The notes below the pieces were generated by a model that did no database searches, was not told the origin of the DNA, and saw nothing but the letters and a program-made list of their open reading frames with translations. From DATCYX01 sp963714425 (GTDB lineage Bacteria; Chloroflexota; Anaerolineae; Anaerolineales; UBA4823): DNA of 64,000 bases. Numbering within the stretch: the stretch's first letter is position 1; each line of letters opens with the position of its first letter. The DNA lies in NCBI GenBank assembly GCA_963714425.1, contig CAVQOI010000005.1:62001-126000 (forward strand), given 5' to 3'. Positions 43,028 to 52,603 of this stretch are shown here, one piece after another. The position numbers and the translations under genes are program-made.

Positions 43028-44617
43028 TTTTTGCCTTCCGTATCCCCCTCCTCCTGGGGTACGTATGCTTAGGATATCGCCAAGTTCGAGATCAAACGTC
43101 CCCTTCCCAGGTAGGGTTTTCTCTTCTCCGTTGTGAATAACAACATTTTCCCCTTTCTCACCAGACTGGCCGCCTGCTAGTCCATAGGGCGCGTGCTGAC
43201 GACGCTCGCTGATAAGGCTGACCTGGGCATTTGCATGAAGCAAGATATCACGCCGTATGCCATCTCCGCCACAGTGCTGCCCGCCTCCGCCGGAATTACG
43301 GCGGATTTCATAACGCATCACCTGAAGTGGGAAGGCGTATTCCAGTGCTTCAACTGGGGTATTTAGCGTATTGGTCATATGACTGTGAACTGCTGAAGGA
43401 CCATCTCCATCCGGACGTGCCCCAGTCCCGCCAGCTATGGTCTCATAATAGGCAAATGGACTCCCAAGTCGCGGGTCCCATCCTCCAATGGTGACGTTAT
43501 TCATTGTTCCCTGGGATGCAGCAGGTACCCGCTCTGGGCATGCCTTTTCCATCGCTCCCAGCACCACATCTACGATACGTTGCGACGTTTCAACATTTCC
43601 CCCAGCAACTGGTGACGGGTGTGACGCATTCACAATACTACTGACCGGTGCGATCACTTTTATCGGAACAAGGCAGCCATGATTATTTGGCACATCCAGA
43701 CCTACAAGACATCGGAAAACGTAGTTGACCGCTGAAAGCGTGATTGCATAGACAGCATTGAGACTTCCTTCCACTTGATGCATCGATCCAGAAAAATCGA
43801 CAACCGCCTCATCGCCGGTAATCGTGACTGCCACCTTGATCAAGATTGGATCCTGGCTGATTCCATCGTTGTCAAGATAGTCCTCAAACCTATACACACC
43901 GTCTGGCAAGTCTTTGAGCAAGTTTCTGGTCATGCGTTCGGAATACATGATGAGGGCTTGCATATATTGTTGGGCCTCCATGAGGCCGCTGCGATGGATA
44001 ATCTCTTTCAGGCGTTGAACGCCGCGTTTGTTCGCAGCAATTTGTGCCCACAGGTCTCCCATTCGTTCCTTGGGAGTACGCACATTTGCTAGGATAAGGT
44101 CCAAAATGCCCTGGTTTAGCTTGCCCGCTTCGAACAGCTTGATGGGTGGTATGATCACACCCTCCTGGTAAATCTCCCGAGCAATAAACATAGAGCCCGG
44201 CGCTGCTCCACCCACATCGGCATGGTGGGCACGGCAGGCAACGAAGCCCACCAAATGTGGGTCAGCCCCATCCATATTAATAAAAACTGGTGTCACGAGT
44301 GTAATATCTGGTAAATGTGTGCCGCCATGGTATGGATCATTGATGAGTATGGCATCACCATCTTTCAAATCATCAAATACTTGAATGGCTGTCGAAACAG
44401 AAAGCGGCATCGATCCTAAATGGACCGGAATGTGTGCTGCCTGAGAGATCATTCTCCCAGTTGCGTCGAATACAGCACACGAGAAATCACGGCGCTCTTT
44501 GATATTGGGCGAGTAGCTTGATTTTCGCAAAACAACGCCCATCTCCTCGCCGATTGATGCAAAAAGGTGTTTGTACACTTCCAATCGAATTGGGTCTATC
44601 TGTGGGGGGGTATTCAT
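43013..44617 (-). CDS. hyuB: Hydantoinase B / oxoprolinase family subunit
   Basis: A 534-residue HyuB-type subunit that with HyuA performs ATP-dependent opening of N-methylhydantoin, 5-oxoproline or related cyclic amides (or acetone carboxylation in homologues). Signatures are DPIRLEVYKHLFASIGEEMG, SPNIKERRDFSCAVFD, INDPYHGGTHLPDITL, ACRAHHADVGG and PAASQGTMNNVTIGG. It begins 11 bases after hyuA. Substrate specificity cannot be read. Confidence 0.9.
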   Translation of the reverse strand: MNTPPQIDPIRLEVYKHLFASIGEEMGVVLRKSSYSPNIKERRDFSCAVFDATGRMISQAAHIPVHLGSMPLSVSTAIQVFDDLKDGDAILINDPYHGGTHLPDITLVTPVFINMDGADPHLVGFVACRAHHADVGGAAPGSMFIAREIYQEGVIIPPIKLFEAGKLNQGILDLILANVRTPKERMGDLWAQIAANKRGVQRLKEIIHRSGLMEAQQYMQALIMYSERMTRNLLKDLPDGVYRFEDYLDNDGISQDPILIKVAVTITGDEAVVDFSGSMHQVEGSLNAVYAITLSAVNYVFRCLVGLDVPNNHGCLVPIKVIAPVSSIVNASHPSPVAGGNVETSQRIVDVVLGAMEKACPERVPAASQGTMNNVTIGGWDPRLGSPFAYYETIAGGTGARPDGDGPSAVHSHMTNTLNTPVEALEYAFPLQVMRYEIRRNSGGGGQHCGGDGIRRDILLHANAQVSLISERRQHAPYGLAGGQSGEKGENVVIHNGEEKTLPGKGTFDLELGDILSIRTPGGGGYGRQKSPTD

Positions 44618-44628
44618 TTTTGATCGGA

Positions 44629-46638
44629 TTATCTTAATTCAACGATTAGGTTTCCATAGAGATCGACCTGACTGCTTGTTGCCTCTGATAGCAGGATCGT
44701 AGTGTCTTTCCGCACTACAACCGCAGGTCCCTCCAGCCTATTCCGTGGTAGAAGCATCTCTCCGCGATAGAAGGGTACTCTTTGGGGCTCGCTGGAGAGG
44801 TTGACGGGCCTGGTATCTATGAGTGCAGCAGAAGCTTCCTCCCCGGATTCAGGCATAGGAAGGAGGTCTGGCGGGAGTACCTTTCCCGTTGCGCGAACCC
44901 GCAGGTTTACTAGCTCCAAGGGAGCCTCGGGTAGAGCATATCCGTATTCCGAATGATGTTCTTTATGGAATGCTTCCTGATAGTCAATATCGTACGGGAT
45001 GATTAACTCATACGATTGCCCACGGTAGCGCATGTCCAGAAAACACTCCAATTGGATGTCTTTGTCGGAGACTCCTTCAGCCTTCAATTCCGCACGACCA
45101 CGCAGAAGCATTGGGGCGAAACCATCTTGGATTTGTCCTGCGCGGATTTCACCAGAAAGCATAACGGTTTTTGAATAATCTTTGATGATATCAGCAACGA
45201 GCATACCAAGAGCTGAAAGTACCGATGCTTGCGCCGGGATAATTAAATGACTGATCCCCAGTTGCCTGCCCAACTCACAGGCGTGAAGTCCGCCTGCTCC
45301 ACCAAATGAAAGTAGAGCGAAATCGCGTGGGTCGTGACCACGCTCGACGGTAATCACACGCAAGGCGCGTTCCATGTGAGTGTTAGCTACTTCAATAATC
45401 CCCAGGGCAGCTTGAGTGATGCTAATCCCCAAACTCGCTGCCAGGTTCTGAATTGCAGCTCGCGCACGTGATGTATCTAGCGGGATCTTGCCATCCAGAA
45501 AAAATTCCGGAGCCAGACGGCCCAGGACTAGGTTAGCATCTGTGACCGTAGGTAAGCTGCTGTTACCGTAACAAGCTGGGCCCGGAAAAGCACCGGCGCT
45601 TTGTGGGCCAACTCGCAACGCTCCGCCGGGGTCAATTTGAGCGATTGAACCCCCGCCTGCGCCGATCGTGTGGATGTTCAGTACGGGAACACACACTGGA
45701 TGATCACCAATGCTGGCTTCGGTGGTTACCTCCATTTTTCCTGACATGAGGGAAACATCCGTGGAGGTCCCTCCCATATCAAAAGTAATCAACCGATTTG
45801 AAATGCGATTATTTTTGGTTACGCGGGATATGAAATCGGAACCGATCACTCCACCTGCTGGACCAGATAAAATGCACTTAACTCCATAAGCCCGTGCTTC
45901 CTGTGGGCTGATTGCTCCGCCGTTCGATTGCATCACGCGTAACGCTGGCTTAGATGGGTAGTCGCTCAGACCATCCTCCAAACTCGAAAGATAGCGATCG
46001 ATTACAGGCGATACGTAGGCGTTGACCACCGTCGTGCTCGTTCGTTCATATTCTCGATATTCTGGGAGGACATCGCTGGAAAGCGAGACCGAATATCCTG
46101 CCCGATTTAACTGTTCACCGATCAGCTGCTCGTGGGCTGGGAAAAGAAAGGAGAACAGCAAGCAAACCGCAATTGATTCGGGTTTGAATGCTGACAACTC
46201 ACTGGTTATTCTTTCAACTTCTTCGGAGCTCAATCCCTTTTCGACCAATCCCTGATAGTTGACTCGCTCGCTAACTTCAAGCCGCCTATCGGCGGGAACT
46301 AAAGGTTTTGGATGGCTAAACAGCAAATCGTATAGGCTTGAACGGTTCTGCCTTCCGATCTGCAGCACATCTCGAAATCCCTTCGTGGTTACCAGGGCTG
46401 TGCGTGCCCCCTTGCGCTCTATGAGAGCATTGGTGGCGACAGTGGACCCATGGACTATCTCAATCGATTTGTGTTGGTTGAGGTCAATAATGCTCGCAAG
46501 CCCTTGAAAGACCGCCTGTGCAGGATTGTCCGGTGTCGAAGGAAGCTTAAATGTCTCGATTTGGTGAGAATCCTGGCGAAACACGACAAAGTCCGTAAAA
46601 GTACCTCCGATATCTATGCCGATACGCAAATTACTCAT
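44629..46638 (-). CDS. hyuA: Hydantoinase A / oxoprolinase family subunit
   Basis: The ATP-binding partner of HyuB, 669 residues from the chosen ATG. It starts LRIGIDIGGTFTDFV, with HGSTVATNALIERKGARTALVTTKGF, IGRQNRSSLYDLLF, the GGTSTDVSLMSG phosphate loop and TVERGHDPRDFALLSFGGAGGLHACELG. The 21 extra codons in the longest frame overlap the promoter and are rejected. It has its own promoter and is followed by hyuB. Confidence 0.9.
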   Translation of the reverse strand: MSNLRIGIDIGGTFTDFVVFRQDSHQIETFKLPSTPDNPAQAVFQGLASIIDLNQHKSIEIVHGSTVATNALIERKGARTALVTTKGFRDVLQIGRQNRSSLYDLLFSHPKPLVPADRRLEVSERVNYQGLVEKGLSSEEVERITSELSAFKPESIAVCLLFSFLFPAHEQLIGEQLNRAGYSVSLSSDVLPEYREYERTSTTVVNAYVSPVIDRYLSSLEDGLSDYPSKPALRVMQSNGGAISPQEARAYGVKCILSGPAGGVIGSDFISRVTKNNRISNRLITFDMGGTSTDVSLMSGKMEVTTEASIGDHPVCVPVLNIHTIGAGGGSIAQIDPGGALRVGPQSAGAFPGPACYGNSSLPTVTDANLVLGRLAPEFFLDGKIPLDTSRARAAIQNLAASLGISITQAALGIIEVANTHMERALRVITVERGHDPRDFALLSFGGAGGLHACELGRQLGISHLIIPAQASVLSALGMLVADIIKDYSKTVMLSGEIRAGQIQDGFAPMLLRGRAELKAEGVSDKDIQLECFLDMRYRGQSYELIIPYDIDYQEAFHKEHHSEYGYALPEAPLELVNLRVRATGKVLPPDLLPMPESGEEASAALIDTRPVNLSSEPQRVPFYRGEMLLPRNRLEGPAVVVRKDTTILLSEATSSQVDLYGNLIVELR

Positions 46639-46648
46639 AGGTTGTCTG

Positions 46649-46677
46649 AGTATAGGGTATGGACGGGGAAAGTGCAA
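46649..46677 (-). promoter_or_regulatory. Sigma-70 promoter of hyuAB
   Basis: Minus-strand TTGCAC (46677-46672), a 17-base spacer and TATACT (46654-46649) end 10 bases before the hyuA ATG, so the leader is only a few bases long. The rest of the gap up to 46919 holds no gene that I can support. Confidence 0.6.
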
Positions 46678-46919
46678 GTGTACTAGAAGGCCTGGGCACA
46701 ACTAAAACAGAACACTAGTTCTAATCCTTCGCACTCGTCGTAATTGATATAATCTCGTTCTTGGGCAATCATCCAATCAATCTGGCACTGCAATTTATTT
46801 TAGAGCTCATTGCACTTTTCAGTATGGGCTATTGGGCTTGGAGCCAGCATACTGGGGTGGGGAGGTTGTTGTTGGTGCTTGGATTGCCTGCTAGCCAGGT
46901 TGCTCAGACACTAATCCCG

Positions 46920-48528
46920 TTACCAGTTAGATTTTCTTAACGATGCAAGCACCTGGCGAGCCGCATTGTACCCTGGAGCGCCTGTCACGCCACCTCCGGG
47001 GTGCGCACCGGCACCACAAAGGAATAATCCTGGGATGAGTGTGTGCGATCCTCGTGACCCTGCTACTGGTCGCATGAAGAGCATCTGATCCAGTCCCATC
47101 TGCCCATGGTAGATGCTGCCCTCGCTTAATGCGTATTCCCTCTCATAATCCAAGGGAGTGATGACTTGGGTGTGAGTGATCGTGCTGGCTATTCCCGGTG
47201 AATACTCTGAGAGTATGCGAACGACGAGATCCTCGAGCTTGCCCCGTTGTTCATCCCAACTTGCACTTGATAGATGATAAGGTGCGTAACGCACATCTAC
47301 GCTGAGGATGTGTGATCCTGGTGGCGCTAATGAATTATCGCTCAATGTAGGCATCACCAGATCTAACACAGGTCGAGAAGGAAATGAGCCATATTTTGCG
47401 TTATCGTATGCACGCTCCAATTCATCCAGGTCCTGGCATAAGAGGATGTGCCCCTGCAAGTGGTTTGTATCCAGGCGACTATCCTTAAAATCTGGCACAC
47501 TATTTATTACCATGTTGATGCGCGCGGTGCTACCACGGAATTTGATATTTTTGACTTCGCGTACAAACCGCAAGGGAAGGTTTTCTGCACCAATTAATCT
47601 GAAAAATGTCCCTCGGGGATCAGTACTTGAAAGAATATAGGGACACGAAATCCGTTCCCCATTCGCTAATTCCACTCCTGAAGCGTTCCCATCTGTGAGT
47701 GTGATGGATGTTACCTGGCATGCAGTAACAATCTCAGCCCCAAATTGTCGAGCTACAGACGCCAGAGCATCTGACAGCGCTCCTGTTCCACCACGCACAA
47801 ACCGGCAGGTACGAATGCCTGAATCTCCCGCTCCTATCGCTTGATAGATGAGCTGAAAAGCTGTCCCGGAGGCGCGTGGTCCAAGGAACGTCCCCATTAC
47901 ACCAGCGTAGCCTAGCAATCCTTTGAGTCCTGGGGTTTCGAACCATTCATCTAAGAAATCAGCCGCAGACATTGGCAGGACTCGCAGCAGCTGGCGTAAA
48001 TCCTGGCTCCCCAAGCGTTTCGCTCGTAAGGCTGACGGCAACCAGGTCATGATTTCGCTCAGCGAAAGATTCGGGAGTGCAGGTGGCGTGAGGGTCAGTA
48101 TCGACTTCAGCACTTGTGCTAATCGGGACACAAGACGCTGGAAGCGCGGATATGCATCGGCATCACGCTGGGAGAGCCTTGAAATCTCTTGACAGGTTGT
48201 TTCAATATCACGCCACATCACAAGCCCTAGGCCGCCCGGTTGAGGCTGATAAATTGATGCAGCGGGATCAATAAAAAGCGCCCCGGTTGCTTGCAGATTT
48301 AAATCATCCAGGATACGCGGCAGGAACAATCCAGCATCATTCGAGCCGGTGTTGAACTTTATACCCGGGATCAGCTCCTCTGTGGCGGCGGCACCGCCGA
48401 TTACAGCGCGCCGCTCCAAGACGATGACTTTAAGTCCCGCCTTTGCCAGGTAGGCAGCAGCCACAAGACCATTGTGACCACCTCCGATCACGACCGCATC
48501 GTAATTTTTTGCTCTCCAAAGAGCTCAT
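46920..48528 (-). CDS. FAD-dependent oxidoreductase, phytoene dehydrogenase/PYROXD2-like (copy 1), frame break at the start
   Basis: The main frame (from a GTG at 48491) opens in the middle of the dinucleotide fold (VIGGGHNGLVAAAYLAKAGLK). Upstream in another frame lies ATG AGC TCT TTG at 48528, overlapping the stop of the preceding paralogue as ATGA. Removing one base from an A6 run (plus-strand T6 at 48505-48510) joins them as MSSLESKNYDAVVIGGG. The product is then about 536 residues. Other motifs are VLERRAVIGGAA, RGGTGALSDALASVA and GLFLCGAGAHPGGGVTGAPG. Substrate unknown, probably an amine or unsaturated compound. Confidence 0.87.
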
Positions 48529-50126
48529 GACTTCAAATCCTTCACGATAGTGCGTGCTGCCAGCCGTCCCGGGGCGCCTGTAATTCCTCCACCTGGATGC
48601 GTGCTAGAACCGCATTGGTAGTAGTGTTGCACGGGTGTCTGGTAGCCTGCGTAGCCTGGAGCCGGGCGCAGGAAGAAAAGCTGGGACAGGCTGAGCTCAC
48701 CTTGAAAGATATTTCCCTGAGTAAGTCCTGTGGATCGCTCAATATCAAGGGGAGTCAATACTTGACGATGAAGTATGATGTCCTTTAGGTTGGGGAAATA
48801 TTCCGATAAAGTATTCACGACAGTATCCCCGAACGCTTCTCGCTTACGGTCCCATTCTCCCTCCTTGAGAGAATACGGCGCATACTGGACAAAACAGGAC
48901 ATGACATGCTTGCCTGGTGGTGCCATCCCAGGGTCAATCATTGATGGCAGGATGATGTCTATATAAGGTTTGCTGGAGTAATCGCCATATTTCGCTTCGT
49001 CGTAAGCACGTTCAATGTAGTCCACGCTCGGGCTGATTGAGATTGCCCCTCGCAATATAGTTTCCCTTTCGTCTGTGGGGAATGAGAGGCGTGGGAGGGT
49101 GTCTAGTGCTAAATTCACTTTTCCAGACGAACCACGGTAGACATATTTTCGCACCGCAGCGACAAGGTCTTCCGGTAGGTCGGATGGATCGACCATCTTT
49201 AGAAATGTCAGGTTTGGGTCGAGACTGGATACAACGGCGCGCGAAAATATTTCTTCGCCGTCTTCGAGAATAACACCCCTGGCTCGGTGGTTGTGGACGT
49301 TTACACGCAAGACTGGAGCACCGGTCCTGATCTCAACCCCGAAGGACCTGGCGGCGTTGGCAATAGCATTGGCGATTCCGCCCGTACCTCCTCGTGAAAA
49401 CCCCCAAGAACGGAATACGCTGTCGATCTCCCCCATGTAATGATGCAATAGGACATACGCTGTACCGGGTGAGCGGGGTCCGAGAAATGTGCCGATGATC
49501 CCACTGGCAGAGAGCGTGCCCAATAAGGGCTCCGACTCAAACCAACGCTCAAGAAAATCCGCCGAGCTCATCGTCATCAGGCGCACTAAAGTGTGTAGCT
49601 GTTCTTCGGGTAGGTTGAGAAAATGGCGCGCCAGGCGTAGTAGTCCACTCAAGTCTGAAGGGTGCAGGCTGGTGGGATCAGGCGGAGCAATTCCCAGGAT
49701 ATACTTGACCGCTTTAGCCATGAAATACATGGCATGGGAATAATCTTCATACGCATCAGCGTCTCTCGGAGAAAAGCGAGCAATATTCCGCATCGTGCGA
49801 AAGTGATCAGCATCGCGGTAGAGATGGTCCCCTCCGGGTAGGGGAGTAAGGGTTGATTCCAAAGGCAGGATTGTCAAACCATGCTTCGGCAGATCAAGCT
49901 CCCGAATCACTTCTGGTCTTAGCAAGCTCACTACATAGGAGAATACTGAATATTTGAACCCAGGGTAGACCTCCTCTGTAACAGTGGCTCCACCGATCAG
50001 CTCGCGTCGCTCCAATACGAGTACCTTCAAGCCGGCTTTTGCCAGGTAAGCCGCATTTACCAGCCCATTATGACCCGCTCCGATGACGATGACGTCATAG
50101 TGTGAAGTGCGATCGGGAGTCCGCAT
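48525..50126 (-). CDS. FAD-dependent oxidoreductase, phytoene dehydrogenase/PYROXD2-like (copy 2)
   Basis: 533 residues, clearly paralogous to the following gene over its whole length: VIVIGAGHNGLVNAAYLAKAGLK, VLERRELIGGATVTEEVYPGFK, MTMSSADFLERWFE, GTFLGPRSPGTAY, SRGGTGGIANAIANAA and YYQCGSSTHPGGGITGAPG. Paired copies suggest a heterodimer or two successive oxidations. It starts three bases after the GcvT-like stop and overlaps copy 1 by four bases, so all three are one operon. Confidence 0.9.
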   Translation of the reverse strand: MRTPDRTSHYDVIVIGAGHNGLVNAAYLAKAGLKVLVLERRELIGGATVTEEVYPGFKYSVFSYVVSLLRPEVIRELDLPKHGLTILPLESTLTPLPGGDHLYRDADHFRTMRNIARFSPRDADAYEDYSHAMYFMAKAVKYILGIAPPDPTSLHPSDLSGLLRLARHFLNLPEEQLHTLVRLMTMSSADFLERWFESEPLLGTLSASGIIGTFLGPRSPGTAYVLLHHYMGEIDSVFRSWGFSRGGTGGIANAIANAARSFGVEIRTGAPVLRVNVHNHRARGVILEDGEEIFSRAVVSSLDPNLTFLKMVDPSDLPEDLVAAVRKYVYRGSSGKVNLALDTLPRLSFPTDERETILRGAISISPSVDYIERAYDEAKYGDYSSKPYIDIILPSMIDPGMAPPGKHVMSCFVQYAPYSLKEGEWDRKREAFGDTVVNTLSEYFPNLKDIILHRQVLTPLDIERSTGLTQGNIFQGELSLSQLFFLRPAPGYAGYQTPVQHYYQCGSSTHPGGGITGAPGRLAARTIVKDLKS

Positions 50127-50129
50127 GCC

Positions 50130-51320
50130 TCAGGCACGTTTCCTTGCGGGATTGAAGAATTGTGGCTTGGTGATCACCGCGTTGGCTGTATGGCGTACAT
50201 ACTCGACGGTGATCTCGATTTGCACGGTGTCTCCGAGAGTGGCAGCGGGGGAGACCAGGCTCGCCAGAGCGATATATTTCTTCAGTATCGGCGAAAACAC
50301 ATGGGATGTGGCTTGACCAACATGCCTGCCGTTCCGGTATACGGGCAGGGCGGTGCGGGAGGCGCGACCTGCAACCAGGGGTGGTAGGTCAGCCGCCGCA
50401 AACAGCGTCTCTAGCGATCCCCAATCGATTTCCAGGCCAACGAACTGCCACTTCGGGCCACGATGTTGCTCCTCCAGCAAGGCATCTCGACCGAGAAAAG
50501 GTCCTTTGCTGAAATCCACCGTCCACTCCAGGCCTAACTCAAATGGTGAAGACTTTTGTTCGGGGATGTGGGCTTTGCGAGATGAAATATAATCCACCTC
50601 GATCAGCAATAACCCGGCTTCAATGCGGGCAATATCCAGGGCAACCATGCCTGCCGGCAGCAGGCCGTAGTCTTTTCCGACAAGTGTGATCATATCCCAA
50701 ACTTCTCCAGCATGTTCGGAGGCAATCCACACTTCATAGCCAAGATCTCCGGTATAACCTGTGCGTGAGACACTCACGGGGATCTTCCCCAGAGTCGCTT
50801 CAGTCACCCGAAAGTATGGCAGGTTGTCAAGGTCAATTTGTGTGAGGACGCGCTTAAGGATCTCGCGTGAGTTAGGTCCTTGTATTGCCAGCGCTGTTAA
50901 TTGAGTGGAAAGGTCGGCGATTTCGACCTCCATGCCAATGGCGCAATCCTGAAACCAGGCTGTATTGGGGTCAGCAGCAGTGACCCGGTATGTGTCTTCG
51001 CTCAAGCGGGCTACCGTCCCGTCATCAATGACCTTGCCATCATCGTCACACCAGGGTGTATACATTACTCGACCGATCGCACAGCGTGAAATATCTCGGG
51101 TCATGATCCGGTTGAGCAAGCGGGTAGCATGCCTGCCACTGATCAGGTATTTGTACAGCGGCGAGACGTCAATCATTCCTGCCGCATTTCGTATAGCATA
51201 ATACTCAGAGTCATGCGTAGCCTGGTAGAGTGCGGCAGCCAGGTATCCGGACCACCCTCGCCATTCCTGGGTGTGGTTGAGGGGCGCCGTTCTGGAGTGA
51301 AAAGGAGAGGGGATCGGCAT
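50130..51320 (-). CDS. GcvT-like aminomethyltransferase family protein
   Basis: A folate-binding protein of the glycine-cleavage T / dimethylglycine-type demethylase family, 396 residues. It starts MPIPSPFHSRTAPL, the standard opening of this subgroup. AAGMIDVSPLYKYLISG, LAIQGPNSREILKRVL, VSRTGYTGDLGYEVWI and a C-terminal AALDIARIEAGLLL-like segment follow. Family members pass a one-carbon unit to tetrahydrofolate. Here it heads an operon with two FAD oxidoreductases next to hydantoinase genes, suggesting oxidative N-demethylation. A longer GTG start at 51428 has no supporting homology. No ribosome site is obvious. Confidence 0.85.
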   Translation of the reverse strand: MPIPSPFHSRTAPLNHTQEWRGWSGYLAAALYQATHDSEYYAIRNAAGMIDVSPLYKYLISGRHATRLLNRIMTRDISRCAIGRVMYTPWCDDDGKVIDDGTVARLSEDTYRVTAADPNTAWFQDCAIGMEVEIADLSTQLTALAIQGPNSREILKRVLTQIDLDNLPYFRVTEATLGKIPVSVSRTGYTGDLGYEVWIASEHAGEVWDMITLVGKDYGLLPAGMVALDIARIEAGLLLIEVDYISSRKAHIPEQKSSPFELGLEWTVDFSKGPFLGRDALLEEQHRGPKWQFVGLEIDWGSLETLFAAADLPPLVAGRASRTALPVYRNGRHVGQATSHVFSPILKKYIALASLVSPAATLGDTVQIEITVEYVRHTANAVITKPQFFNPARKRA

Positions 51321-51540
51321 CGAGTAGGGGGGTAATTTGGATAAAGATAGTGGTGGATATGCACGTACAATTTTATTCGAATTCACCCACAAGTCCAGGT
51401 TTGAATTGGCACTGCTATGGATTGTCACACATAACGATATACCTTGACAGGAAGGGAGGTAGGTGATATCCTTTTTTTATCATTATGCTTACGATAAGTA
51501 TTATTATCAATAACATGATTATTCGAAGGAAATATGCCCA

Positions 51541-52533
51541 ATGTCCTCTCCATCTCGCACCACAATCGCCCAGGCTGCGAAAGATTACATCAGCAGCGTG
51601 AATTTAGCGCGTAGCGCCAATACAGCCCGCACCTACGGCAACGCATTGCGCTCTTTTCTCGATACTTTGGATGATAATCACCTTATGCCAGATAATACAT
51701 CCACAATGAAGCTTCCTGAAGAAGCAATTGCTTGGTTCGCCCTGGCATTAAAGGAATTCTCTCCAGCAACTGAACGACTGTATCTCACCGCAGTGGCCAG
51801 CTTTTACGAGTTCCTGGCAGCGGAAAACCTAGCTTCCCCCAACCTGCCCCGAGTGCGCATGCTTATCCGCCAACGTGCCCGGCGTCCTGGTCAGCGCTTG
51901 CCGCAATTTCCGCAATACGACATAGATAATGTATTAGAATATGCAATTAATATTGCCGATTTTACTTATGAAGATGATGCCAGCAGATTACGAGGCTTGC
52001 GCGACCGCGCATTTTTACTAACCCTGGCTGACACTGGCTTGCGCGTCCACGAAGCGTGCGCACTTCGCCGGGGCGATGTAGATTGGAACGAAGGTCGTGC
52101 AGTCATCATCGGTAAAGGTGACCGCCAGGCGGTTGTACGCTTCTCCAGGCGTGCTATCCTGGCTATCAAGGATTATCTAAATGCTCGCGGGCACCTGGAT
52201 GGCGCTTCAGGACGCCCACTGGGTTCCCTAGCCTTATTCGCTCGCCACGACCGTGGTGCAGGTAAGAAGGTTAAGCCGATAACAACAGCTACTGGGCGGA
52301 ACATCGTATCCCAACGTGTGCGTGAAGCATTGGGAGAGAAAGCTACAGGCACAATAACCCCCCACTCTTTCAGGCACTACTTTGTAACAATTGTATTGAA
52401 AGGCTCAGGCAACTTGAAACTGGCTCAGGAGCTCGCCCGGCACAAAAGTATCGCAGTCACGCAACGCTATGCTCATCTTTCAGATGACGAGTTGGATCGA
52501 GGCTATTGGGAGATCTTCGAAGATCAGAAATAA
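51541..52533 (+). CDS. Tyrosine recombinase/integrase (XerC/D-like)
   Basis: 330 residues with an N-terminal SAM-like core-binding domain (about 1-110) and a catalytic domain. Catalytic residues are Arg in DTGLRVHEA, Lys in GKGDRQAV, the HSFRH His-x-x-Arg box, His in LARHKS and the nucleophile Tyr in TQRYAHL. Alone in an AT-rich neighbourhood, with no transposon, phage gene or flanking direct repeat seen and no tRNA beside it. It may be a resident Xer paralogue or a remnant of a mobile element. AAGGA lies ahead of the ATG. Confidence 0.88.
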   Translation: MSSPSRTTIAQAAKDYISSVNLARSANTARTYGNALRSFLDTLDDNHLMPDNTSTMKLPEEAIAWFALALKEFSPATERLYLTAVASFYEFLAAENLASPNLPRVRMLIRQRARRPGQRLPQFPQYDIDNVLEYAINIADFTYEDDASRLRGLRDRAFLLTLADTGLRVHEACALRRGDVDWNEGRAVIIGKGDRQAVVRFSRRAILAIKDYLNARGHLDGASGRPLGSLALFARHDRGAGKKVKPITTATGRNIVSQRVREALGEKATGTITPHSFRHYFVTIVLKGSGNLKLAQELARHKSIAVTQRYAHLSDDELDRGYWEIFEDQK

Positions 52534-52591
52534 CAACATTTGAGAAATATTATCAGACGATTAATCTTCAAAATTATAAAAAACTCCCCGT

Positions 52592-52597
52592 TATAAT
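52592..52597 (+). promoter_or_regulatory. -10 box giving a probable leaderless CAP-LysM transcript
   Basis: TATAAT followed by ACCTTT and the GTG start at 52604, the same -10 to start spacing of six bases as at scpA. No Shine-Dalgarno sequence is present. Confidence 0.45.
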
Positions 52598-52603
52598 ACC
52601 TTT

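Noticed and set aside
46822..46857. Terminator after the copy 1 oxidoreductase
   Set aside because: CAGTATG/CATACTG gives seven pairs only and is followed by AAAAG on the minus strand.
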